This document shows positions 35,435 to 45,800 of a stretch of DNA of 64,000 bases, piece after piece. The notes beneath the pieces are model-generated. The model ran no database searches. It was not told where the DNA came from and was given only the letters and a program-made list of their open reading frames with translations. Origin of the DNA: Lagopus muta (Eukaryota > Chordata > Aves > Galliformes > Phasianidae); assembly GCF_023343835.1 (NCBI RefSeq), contig NC_064439.1, forward strand, positions 19,725,433-19,789,432. Direction: 5' to 3'. A program made the position numbers and the translations under genes. How positions within the stretch are numbered: the stretch's first letter is position 1; every line of letters begins with the position of its first letter.

Positions 35435-36277
35435 CATTGAGTCCCTCAAAGGCAGAGGGGCCTTACAGAGAGATCATGACAAACCAGGGGGCTGGGCAAC
35501 AACCAACAACATGAAGTTTAATAAGAGCGATTGCTGAATTCTGCACTTAGGTCAGCGCAATCCTGGGTACATTTACAGTTTAGAGGATGAGAGACTGGAC
35601 AGCAACCCCACAGAGAGAGGTCTGGTGGCCTGGGTGACAGCGAGGTGAATGTGAGCCAGCAGTGTGCCCTGGCAGCCTGAAGGCCAACTGTGCCCTGGGG
35701 TGCAGCAGGCTCAGCACTGCCACCAGGCAAGGGAGGGGCTGTTCCGCTCTGCTCTATGCGGCCTCAGCTCCAGCACTGGGTAGACTTTGGAGTGCCACAG
35801 TACAGGAAGGACATAAAACTACTAGAGAGTGTCCAAAGAAGGCCTATGAAAGTAGTGAAGGGTCTAAAAGTCAAGATGTATGAGGAGCAGCTGAGGTCCC
35901 TGGGTTTGCTCAGCCTAGAGCAGAGAAGCTGAGGGGAGCTGCCATGGCGGCTGCTCCTCACAGGGAGCAGAAGGCAGTGCTGAGCTCTGCTCTGTGTGAC
36001 AGCGACAGGGCCCGAGGGAATGGCATGGAGCTGGTCAGGGGACGGGCAGCTGGGGCTCAGGGGAATGGTCTGCACCAGAGGTTGGTTGGGTGGGAGCGTG
36101 GAGCAGGCTGCCCAGGGCAGGGGGTGCAGCCTCAACTGCTAGAGCTGAAGGAGTGCCTAGACAGCATTCTCAGTCACTGGATTTGAATTTTGGGTGGTGC
36201 TGTGTGGAGCCAGGAGTTGGACTTGATGATCCTTGTGGGTCCAACCCAGGGATATTCTATGGTTCTGTGATTCTTTG
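35435..36277 (+). repeat. CR1 LINE, plus strand, truncated
   Basis: An 840-bp plus-strand CR1. It starts in the C-terminal reverse transcriptase region (GGGCTGGGCAACAACC and NMKFNKS-like reading, then CTTAGGTCAGCGCAATCCTG), contains stops and shifts, and runs through the 3' UTR (GACTTGATGATCCTTGTGGG) to the terminal TTCTATGGTTCTGTGATTCT. It lacks the 5' part of ORF2, as usual for 5'-truncated CR1. Confidence 0.88.
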
Positions 36278-36394
36278 TGGGTAAGGGTGAGACAAATGGA
36301 AAGTTTTGCCAGAAGTTTTTGCAGAATTCTAAGGAGTAACAGGGAAAGATCCTCTCTACTTCAAGTCAGAAAGTGGGAAAAAGACATACATAAT

Positions 36395-36733
36395 TGTAGT
36401 GGAAATGCTGAGTCATGGCTTGAAACAGTGATTGAGCACCTGGTGGGAAGGCAGGGCCAGCCCAGAGGAGCTCAGGTGTATGCAATGCAGCTGAGTGACC
36501 AGAAGGGGTGCAGCCGGGATCCACCCCTTCCCGACATTCAAGGATTCATAGTGGAAGCAAGAGTATCTTGCTGGAGATTCTTGTATGCCTGAGCTTTTCT
36601 GGGGGTGAGTAGTGTTTTTCTTTTGTTTCTGCGTGTGTGGCTGTTGTATTTGGGCAAGTCTCCACTTGCTGCAGCCTGGGATTTTGCTGCTCTGCTGTCA
36701 TTGCTGTGCTTTCCATCACATTATGGCATTACA
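36395..36733 (+). repeat. Solo LTR, copy 1 (same family as 54492-54810)
   Basis: A 339-bp element with matching ends TGTA and TACA. It is collinear with 54492-54810: GAGCACCTGGTGGGAAGG, CCACCCCTTCCC, GTATCTTGCTGG, TTTGTTTCTG and TTGCTACAG/TTGCTGCAG blocks. Flanks ATAAT on the left and ATAAC on the right look like a 5-bp target-site duplication with one change. No internal viral sequence adjoins it. Confidence 0.8.
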
Positions 36734-36738
36734 ATAAC

Positions 36739-37867
36739 AGATGGCCTTCACTGTAGAGGGAAGTTGTGCTCCCACCAGTATTTGCAGTTTAGGTTTTAGC
36801 ATTCAGTATATTCCTTGGTGATCTAGCAAAGAATGAATAGTAAGTTAACAAAGTTTCTGTTCTTGCAAATTTATTATGCGCAGTCAGTATCAATGCTAAG
36901 CTCGGAGTTGCAGAAGGATATTGCAGTTGGCTTGCTGACTGGGCGATCAAATAGCAGATGTAAATTTAACGTCAGTGACCCCAAAGCATGGAGAAAAAAT
37001 AACTCTATGTAGCTGGAGTTCTGAATTAGCTATTAGTCCTTAGGAAATAGGACTTCAAGTCAATGTGAATAACTTCCTGAAAATGTCAGCACAGTACTGA
37101 GCAATCATCAAAACTCTAGATGGGATATTTTTACTTACCTTAAAATAACTGAGCACGAAGTGAGAGTTCCCTTTATGTCATTCTGTATTGCTCCAATGCA
37201 TGTGTCTTGAAGACTGCTTGTTATCTTGGTCACTGTGTTTTAAATAGATTATACCAAAACTAAAATAAGAAGAGTGATGAGGATTTTAAGCTCTTAAAGG
37301 AGGGCTCCTAAACAATAAGACAGTATGAACAGTGGAAGTATATTGAGATGTGTCAGGGATATACTGGAGAAGTCTGCTAAGTAAGGGTTGTCATGGATTG
37401 AATGCAAAATTAATTTTTACTATGTGTCATAACACAGGAACTACTGGAAAGTAAACAAAATAATCACAAAGTGAAAATAAAATGATCAAAGTTTGTTTGT
37501 TTGTTTGCTGTCATATTATAAGATAAAGGCTGTTAGAAAAAAAAATATCAAATGTTTCAAAATAGATCAGACAAGTTTATAAATGATTTGGATAAAGGCT
37601 CTGACTTAAAAAATTTCCAAAAATGAAAGTTATTTTAGGAATTGGGGTCCTGTTTCTTAAGCCAACGCTTTCAGTAAGTAGGGTAGTTGGTCTGACCCAT
37701 TATGCCTGTTCGTAAGTTACAGCAGAGCTCCTGCTTTTACTCTCCCTCCTATCTGCCGGGTCACCCCCACCTATGGATCCTTTTCATGACCAGTCAGTGT
37801 AATTCCACAGTGAAGCTACGCTTTCTGAGGAGCACAGTCACCTCTGCCCAGCCCTAGTGATGCCCAC
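36739..37867. other. Intergenic, unassigned
   Basis: No gene or clear repeat seen, apart from a short GTTT tandem (about 37493-37508). Confidence 0.55.
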
Positions 37868-38060
37868 CTGCAGTGCCTTGTCCAGCTCTGGGCTCCCCAC
37901 TGCAAGAGAGGCATGGACATAATAGAGCAAGTCTAGCAGAAGGGCCTGAAGCATCTGACACAGCAGAAGAGACCATGATAACTGGGACTGTTCAGCCTAG
38001 AGAGGAGAAAGCTCAGAAGAAAAATACTGGGAGGTGTCACAGTGGGACAACTGATACAAA
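37868..38060 (+). repeat. CR1 LINE fragment, plus strand (part past the RT domain)
   Basis: Reads CAGTGCCTTGTCCAGCTCTG, GGCTCCCCACTGCAAGAGAG, GCATGGACATAATAGAGCAA, then ACTGGGACTGTTCAGCCTAG, which is the CR1 region after the RT domain. Confidence 0.8.
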
Positions 38061-38089
38061 TGGGTATCCCTAATTGTACAGCATCATGC

Positions 38090-38209
38090 TAGAAAAGATT
38101 ACAGAACATAATTCTCGAGGGAGATCACATAGCATGTGTAGGCCAGCTGGGGGGTCGGGACTAGCCAGCGTGGGTTCATGAAAAGCAGGTCTGCAGCGGT
38201 ACTGTATGA
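38090..38209 (+). repeat. CR1 LINE fragment, plus strand (more 5' part of ORF2)
   Basis: GTGGGTTCATGAAAAGCAGG and the preceding GGTCGGGACTAGCCAGCG correspond to a CR1 ORF2 segment that lies upstream, in the consensus, of the fragment at 37868-38060. The two pieces are therefore in swapped order here. Confidence 0.6.
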
Positions 38210-38399
38210 TTTCCTCTGCTTCGGTCATAACTTGTCTTCCTCTCTTTCCTTCACCAGTTGAGTTGTCTTTATCTCAACCCAAAATCTTCCTCACTTTTGT
38301 TCCTCCTATTTTCTCCCATTGGAGGTGAGGGGGGAGGACGGGGGAGGCGGGGAAGCAGCTGTGGGTGCTCGGCTGCTGGCTGGAGTCAATCTTCCACGA
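38210..38399 (+). repeat. ERV LTR 3' fragment (same type as 5611-6047)
   Basis: Contains the characteristic run CTTTCCTTCACCAGTTGAG, TTATCTCAACCC, CTTTTGTTCCTCC and a G-rich GGGGGGAGGACGGGGGAGG, ending GCTGCTGGCTGGAGTCAAT and CCACGA. This is the 3' half of the avian ERVL-like LTR family; the 5' half is absent. Confidence 0.7.
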
Positions 38400-38587
38400 T
38401 TCTCCATCCTGAAAGTGATTTTGTTTGGTGTCTACCAAATCTGAGACATCTTCAGAATCATTACTTCCATTTGGTACTTTACAAACCCGTACAGTGTGCT
38501 CGATGTAAGGACCCGTCAGACAGGAGAAACATTTCCACAGGCTGCAGTTCGTGTAACCCACCACAGGGGGACAGCTGATATACGTCT
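38400..38587 (-). other. Unidentified coding-like block, truncated by an LTR
   Basis: On the minus strand this 188-bp block is open in one frame for its whole length. It reads as a Cys-rich segment (SLWKCFSCLTGPYIEHTVRV) followed by a Ser/Asp-rich one (NGSNDSEDVSDLVD). On the minus strand it is preceded by a good acceptor-like tract, CTGCCCAGCTCTTTTTCAG, ending at 38588. The other end stops abruptly at the LTR fragment. I do not recognise the peptide. It could be a fragment of a gene or pseudogene, or a chance open frame. Confidence 0.3.
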
Positions 38588-39232
38588 CTGAAAAAGAGCT
38601 GGGCAGAAAATGTCAGGCTGAGGAGTTCGCATGGAAACCATTACATGCCATTGTGCAGAGATTGGGCTCCTACGGACTTGCGCTTTTCTGAGGCAGTGAG
38701 TTTGGCTGCTGTGGACCGAAGCTCAAAACCACCTTTCACCTGTGGGCTCCTCATGGGGCCAGGACCCCAGCAGTGGCTTTGGTGGTTGTTCTACATAGTC
38801 CCATGTGCAGATCAGGGCTGTAATATCTATCTCAGGGGATTTGTGAACACTCACTGAAGCAGCTGCTGAAGTAAGGTCTGGTATGTGCACTGCGTGAGAA
38901 AGGTCTGTGAGTTTGCAGCTGAAATCTGTAGTATTCTGCATGAGCACGAAAGGACCAAGTGAAGATTCAAAATGTGATTTTTATTTTTGGCACCTCCTAG
39001 TTCTGTATGTGTGACTGCTCTCAAGCAAATGTCTGTTAAAGCAGTTAATTAAATGCAAAGGACTTCAGAGATTTCAATAATATCCAGGCTTCTCTTCTTT
39101 TCCCTTGTGAATTAATTTGAAATTAGAATGTCTGATGTTTATCTGTCATTAGGGCATCAGTGAGCTCCTCTATGTAGCCATTCAGCCACTCATCTCTGAA
39201 TGTGGGGGTTCACGCTCCTGGGCATCTCCCTT

Positions 39233-39765
39233 TACACCAGCTGGCTTAAGCAACCCCTGTGCTGTGAGACCTCATGTGGAGTCCTCAGTGCAGGAGAAAT
39301 GTGGGCCTGTTGGAATACATCCAGAGGAGGGACACACAAATGATCCAAGGGATCATTTGAGGACAGGCTGAGAGAGCTGGGGCTGTGCAGCCTGTGGGAG
39401 AGAGGGCTCTGAGGAGATCTGAGGGTGGCTGTTTGGTATCTAAAATGGGGCTATAAGAAAGAAGGTGACAGACTCTTTATCAGGATCTGCTGTGAGAGGA
39501 CAAGGGGAAATGGTTTCAAATAAAAGGAGGGGAGACTTTGGATATAAGGAAGGTGTTTGTTAATAAGAATGGTGAGGCACTGAAACAGGTTGCCCAGAGA
39601 GGTGATGGAAACCTTATCATTGGAGATGTTCAAGGTCAGGCTGGATGGGGCTCTGTGCACCTGTTGTAGGTATCTCTGCTTATTGCAGAGGAGTTAAACT
39701 AGGTGGCTTTTAAGGGCCCCTTCCAACTCAAACAATCCTATGGTTTTATTCTATGACTCTTACCT
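39233..39765 (+). repeat. CR1 LINE, plus strand
   Basis: A 530-bp plus-strand CR1 3' region: GGAATACATCCAGAGGAGGG, CAGGCTGAGAGAGCTGGGGC, GTTGCCCAGAGAGGTGATGG, TTCAAGGTCAGGCTGGATGG, GGGCCCCTTCCAACTCAAAC, ending ATTCTATGACTC. The middle is intact but carries small indels; no ORF. Confidence 0.9.
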
Positions 39766-42490
39766 AGGACTCTAAGCATGAGCCCTGTAACTCTCTGATC
39801 ACAGTCAGAATTGGGTACCATCTCTGATACAGACACCCCTTGGTGGAACTTTCACAACAGCTGAGGATGGGTGGTCTTCTATAAACAGTTTTATGAAGAT
39901 CTTGGTTCCTTGGGTGCTTTTGTGGCTTTGCATGAAAAGCCTGGGGCTACAGGTGCCTCACTGCAGGGGACGCCCAGCAGTCACTAACTGAGCACCACTC
40001 CTTTTCAGTAGTTCTCTGCCATGCTTTTGTATTACATGTTTCCACAGGCTTGGAATAGGGTCTCTGCTAATGGCAAGATAAGGGAAGGGAGAAGGCAAGG
40101 CAAGAAGTTCTTGGTCACATCAAGCAAAATAAATCAAGTACAAGGACTCAAGATTATCTGGAGGATTAATATCCTTACACCCTCAGAGGGTGGAGTTAGA
40201 TACCATAGGGTTTAATAATGCAATAGAAGTGACAGGCAGAATCAGTTCTGCCTTGGTGAACTGGAAAGGGCAATGTATCAGAAATTCTAGTTCAATATCA
40301 ACATTTACAAAAAAAAAAAAGAGAGAGAGAAAGCCCTGTTGCCTTTAGCAGTAATTGCTGCTACTTATCACACCATGACCTGGTGACTTCCATTCATAAC
40401 AGTTCAGTGAGGGAGGAAAATCTGTCTGTCCATGCTGCTGCTTGGCTGTAGGAGCAGCATCCCAAGGCTGGTTACTGGGTCTGCACAGCTGCAGCTGTGA
40501 CCCACAGCCATAGTGGGGTCACTAGGGTGAGAACACAAGTCTGTTAGCTGCTGGCTCAGCACTAAGATGCTTACAGCAGTTATATATGAGCATGAGCCTG
40601 GCATGCCTCAATCCAATCAAGGTTTACTCAGCCACCACGTGCTCTGCTTTCTGCTGTGAGAACACTGTGCTTGCACAGACTGCAGGCTTCAGAATAGCCT
40701 CCTCCAGCCTTCCTATCCCCTTGGCAACCAAATTTTATTTATTTCTATTTATTTGCAGGATTGAAAACTATTGCGTATTTCTCTGGGCTGTGAGTAACCC
40801 TGAACACAAGAACCAGGAATAACTCCTTTGGTTCGCTGTCAAGGCTTGACAGTCACTACTTTTATCTTGTTGGTAAGGAAACAAGGGCAATGGAAAGAAC
40901 TGAGCCAGGCAACTGGTGGCAGAGGGAGAAGCAGCGTCTGAAGGGCTCTCACAACTCAGGTGATCTCCCGCAGCATGTGCCACAGGTCCCTGCTGTCTGT
41001 AGGCAGAGCCTGTTCCTCCTGCCCAGCAGTGCCACTACTCGGTGCTCCCCAGTGCTTCAGCAGAAATGAGCTCCCTAGTTCCCAAAGCTGCTGTAGGCGG
41101 GATGGAAGTGCCTTACTGCATTTTTATCCTTAAAGGTTGCAGACACCTGCATCAGTTAAGTGCTCAGAATGAGCTGTTATGTGCCCAGAGCTACTGCTAT
41201 CGCAAAGGGCACCTCCCAACTGTAATTGTATGTTACATAAAAAGCCTTGTGTTTTAACCTGTACAGCATGAGATGCTGGGTTCGCTCTCACTTTTCAATG
41301 AGAGTATCTTGCTCACTAGGCTGTCCCTGACTAACTTCCCTTTTGGCATCTTGATTACTGTGTAGCTCCTGGCTGGGTGTTGCAGCTAATGGCATAGAAA
41401 TGTGGACTTCCACTGCCTCCTCCCACCAGCACTGCTTCTGTTAATCATGCACTAAAACAAAGGGAAAAACTAATTAATTGCAATGAAAAAATGTTATTTT
41501 TTTGCCTGGGTAATCTTTCGTAAAGATCAGCTCCCACACGCTTATGAAAGTGTCTGCACAACACTGAACTTAACCTTTATATCTTCACCTTGAAAAAGGA
41601 ATGAATGCAATGCATACTTATCAAACAGTTCTAGTCTTCATTTACTCATCCCACAAATGAAATCTTACTGAATGCTTACAGAAAGACAGAAGTAATGTGG
41701 AATGGAAGTTACTTTTGTACCTTGACTATATTAATTTGAAAAGCGTCTTGTTCTGCAGAAGAGAAGAAACTTTAATTTAATACCATTCAGAGAGAACTGA
41801 AACCTCTTCCTTCTTCCTCTCCCTTCTCTCAAAAGGCTGTCAGTCCAGATGGGAGTTGCCCCCATTTGGCTGCACTGAGGCTGATATTCAGCAGAAAACA
41901 CAGATCAGTCAGGCTCTCCTCTCTATTAGAAAAGTGTTCAGAAAGAGCTAATATTACAGCACAGCTAGGGAAAGCTGTTTTCCCTTTAAATATCTCTGTA
42001 AACTGAGTATCTCCAGCTGAAGCCTTCATTTTAGCTTCTGTAATACAAACAAGCCTTTGGGAACTAATCTTTCCTGGAAATTGAAGTCAATACATCAAGT
42101 CAGCTGTTAATTTTGCAAAGGTGCTGTCTCAGATAAGGGTGTGCATGAGCTACGTCTCACTTATTTGTCTAACACATTTTATACAGCCTAGCTCCAATGC
42201 ATTTTGAGTACTCAGCTCATCAACTGGATAACTGATATATGAAAACAAGATTAATTTTTATTAGCTTGAAGTATCATTTTATTCAACTGGTAAGTATCAA
42301 TACATTATGCATCTGCCAGTTATAGTCCATTTTAATTGGTTCCAAAACCTAAGCAGTAAATGGGAAGACAGTTTGTCTAGTTAATCTGAAAACAATATTC
42401 CACACAATCAGTATTGGAGTTGTCAACCGTAAAGTAATTCCAGCATTAAGTTATGGCTTTGCAGAAAGTCATGAAGTTAAATTAGAACAC
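39766..42490. other. Intergenic sequence downstream of VIM
   Basis: No gene recognised between the CR1 copy and the VIM 3' end. An A-run followed by a short GA repeat lies at about 40309-40330. Minus-strand readthrough or alternative VIM 3' ends here cannot be judged. Confidence 0.55.
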
Positions 42491-42494
42491 ATCA

Positions 42495-42821
42495 AGAGCC
42501 ATTTTCCAAAGATTTATTGAAGTAGCGACAGGTTGCTCATACTGTGCTGGAAAAAGCAGTTTTATTAAATTCAGATACTTAAAAACAGTATTGCAGCACA
42601 AGATATTGCTATTTGTAAACTAGACTCCATTGTAAACTCTAATCCTTCGGGGAGAGTCAGTTTGCAAGATCTAAGACCTATTTCCTAGCATAATAATCTT
42701 GCGCTCATGGAAAAACTGGAGAAAGGCACTTGAAAGCTGTTTCTTCCTTTAAGACATGAACTTTTTAAAACCTTGCTGGTAAGAATTTCTCCTGCATTAA
42801 GTTTGCATCTTCACTTCAGCT
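42495..42821 (-). other. VIM: VIM 3' UTR
   Basis: On the minus strand about 325 bases follow the stop. Several blocks resemble the mammalian VIM 3' UTR as I recall it: AACAGCTTTCAAGTGCCTTT (near 42721-42748), a TAGTTTACA ... ATCTTGTGCT block (near 42588-42635), and the last block ending CTTCAATAAATCTTTGG. The 3' end itself is estimated. Confidence 0.8.
42513..42518 (-). promoter_or_regulatory. VIM: VIM polyadenylation signal
   Basis: AATAAA on the minus strand inside TTCAATAAATCTTTGG, the conserved end of vertebrate vimentin mRNAs. A second AATAAA at 42561-42566 lies about 48 bases upstream in the transcript and is a weaker candidate. Confidence 0.85.
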
Positions 42822-42863
42822 TTACTCCAAGTCATCATGATGCTGGGAAGTTTCATTAATAAC
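42822..42863 (-). CDS. VIM: VIM coding exon 9 (C-terminus and stop)
   Basis: 42 coding bases including the stop at 42824-42822, acceptor TTCAACAG. Encodes [13 protein letters not shown]. Confidence 0.96.
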   Translation of the reverse strand, partial: VINETSQHHDDLE

Positions 42864-45800
42864 CTGTTGAAAAGCAGAGACACTTGCATTAAGCTTAAAG
42901 ACAGTTGTTATAAAGAGTTAGAACTGAACCAAATAGTAGCACAGATGTGAACAAATGCATCAGCATTTGCCTATGAATGAGAAGTTCAGATGGCTAAGTG
43001 TGTGCAGGTACCATTTAAACATCAATTTAGTCCAAATACTCTATCCTACCCTCAATAAATGCTTCTGCAACATTTTTCTTATGTGACAGAGATCTTGAGG
43101 GCTTGCAACTCAACTGAACCTAAAGTCTCCTCTAAACAGAGGCTGTCAGCCACTCAAGCTATTCTCAGATCTGTTTTGTGGTCTGTTCCACAGAAGTACA
43201 TTTGCTACATCTGCATGTTCAGTCATGCAGCTTGGACTGCCAGGTACTGATGCCAACCAGTGGCCAAGGCTACAGCACTGGACAAAGTAACCAGCTGAGA
43301 TAGAAATAAAAAAAACTGAAGTTACCACCAACCTGTCCATCTCTAGTTTCCACGGTCTTAATTAGAAGTGTCCTCTTCGAGTGAGTGTCAACCATTGGCT
43401 GAGACTCAATGTTGGTTTCTGGAGAAGAAAACGTATTGTTAGCAAGCATCTAAATGAAGTGCCTCCTCAAAGAACCAAGTAACGTCAGTATCTACTTTCA
43501 GAATCCCAGTTTAGTATATGAAGAAGTCCTCTTCTCTTTGAATGATAATGAATTATAAACCTGCTTTACTTATTTTCTTCTTATTCCTCTTAAAGCAACT
43601 TCAACAAGTGATCTGGATTTCTGTTATGTATTGATACTTTCTTTATGTGTAGGCCCAGGAACAAAGTAGCACCTCATCCAAAATTAAGTAATTGCAAATA
43701 CTGTAGTTGTGTGTAAGAATGACTTCCATATACAGCTGCATTTACACCAGTTCAAATGCCAGAGTAAAAGTAACTATCCATGACCTTGTTGCTGAAGATT
43801 AAAAGCACAGACCCAAATGAAACAGCTTACCTCTCAGGTTCAAAGAAGCAAAGGTTGGAATAGGCATGTTAATCCTGAAGGAAAAGAAGAAATGGATGAA
43901 GTCAGACAATGGTACAGAATCTCTAAACAGTAACTGCTAGAAGGTTAAGTGTTTGCATGTGATTTTTACCTGCTCTCTTCTCCCTCCAGCAGTTTTCTGT
44001 AGGTAGCAATCTCAATATCAAGAGCCATCTTTACATTCAGCAGGTCCTGGTACTCACGAAGATGACGAGCCATTTCTTCCTTCATGTTCTGAATCTCATC
44101 CTGCAGGCGGCCAATAGTGTCTTGGTAGTTAGCAGCTTCAACAGCGAAATTCTCCTCCATTTCACGCATCTGGCGTTCCAGGGATTCATTCTGGAAGAGA
44201 ATAAAGTCAAGTACAACTACAGTTCAGCCACTCTTTCTAACGTCAAGGGACCTTTATAACTTAAAATAAGGAAAAACACAAAGGGAATTTGAACAACAGT
44301 GTCCTTTCTGAAGATACTCAAACATGGTCCCCAGTTTATCATCTCCTTATCCTCCCCTTGCGAAGTCTAGGTGTGGTATTCTGCTGTCTGATGAGACGTT
44401 TCACATTTATTCTACCAGACAGCAAAGCAAACTCCCACAGTAAGCCAAACACAGTACAAGTCAGCATGCAGACAGCACTTGGTGAGGGAATCTACAGGTG
44501 TATTATACAGTTAAATCAATTTCAAGCCAGCCTTTCAGGCAACTGGATTCTAGAAAGTGCTAGATCTGCACTTTTCCACTGTCCCTTCAGGCTTTGTATA
44601 GCTCATTCCATATTGTTTACACCTTGAGAAAGACCAGTTTAGTATAGCAATCTGAGCAGTGCACTACACAGTACATGCAGACAAATGGAGACCAGAGAGT
44701 CTTCTTCAGGAAGGATGGGTACACTGCTGTCTGGTATGGGAGATCAGCTGCAGCCACACCCACCCACTGAGCAGCATAGTGCTTAAAAAGCTGCATCAGG
44801 AAGAACATCATCTACTTACGCTTCCTTTAAGGGCATCAACTTCACAGGTGAGAGACTGAATCTGTCTGCGGTATTCATTAGCTTCTTGTTTGGCCTGGCG
44901 CAGGGCATCATTGTTCCTATTAGCAGCTTCGGAGAGATCTGCAAACTGAGGATACACCCAGTTTGGTTAGCACTTCACAAAAATGGTGTAATGGACTACT
45001 TCTAGACCCAGGATTTGGAAGCAACTGAAGCCACTGCAGGGAAGTTCTAGCTCTTGAAATATAAACATGAACATTACACTGAACTTCTCTATTCCTGATT
45101 GTTATGTTTCAAATCCTTTCTTAAATATATACTTAAGAATTGCCTCCAGCTACAAGAATAAGGAAGAACAGGAATTGAGCCCATTAGTTTGATGCTGCAC
45201 TTAGGGCACAAATGATTTTTCCAACTGTATTCTTCCCAGACCGAGACTTTAAAGACTACTCTACTCTACTCTGTGGTTATGCTAGCATTCTGTACAGAAG
45301 GAACACTGAGTGCTGCAGCAAAGCTATTACCTAAAATTCATTTGAATGCCAGCTGCTGCATCTGTATAATCCTACAATGCATTTTACTTACTTTGGACTT
45401 GTACCACTCTTCAGCTTCCTGAAGATTCTTAGCAGCAACGCTTTCATATTGTTGACGGACATCACGCAGGGCAGCAGTAAGATCAGGCTTAGAAACATCC
45501 ATATCAATTTGGATGTGCTGTTCCTGGAGTTGAGCCTGCAGTTCCCGGATTTCCTTAGAGAGAAGTAGACACTCAGAGTTAATAAACAACACTATGCAGA
45601 AAATGCACAGGTTAGGACTAGGGGCCAGAACCAGAGTTTACTTGTTCACTTGACTGACAGTGCCCAGACACAGACCTCATCATTCAGCTTACCTCATCAT
45701 GAAGCTTCTTCAAGAAGACAATTTCTTCTTGCAGGGACTCAACTTTGCGCTCAAGATCAAGGCGTGCCAGAGAGGCATTGTCAACATCCTGATCAGAAAG

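Noticed and set aside
35764-36135. 123-codon minus-strand frame
   Set aside because: It lies antisense within a CR1 3' region and has no protein-like features.
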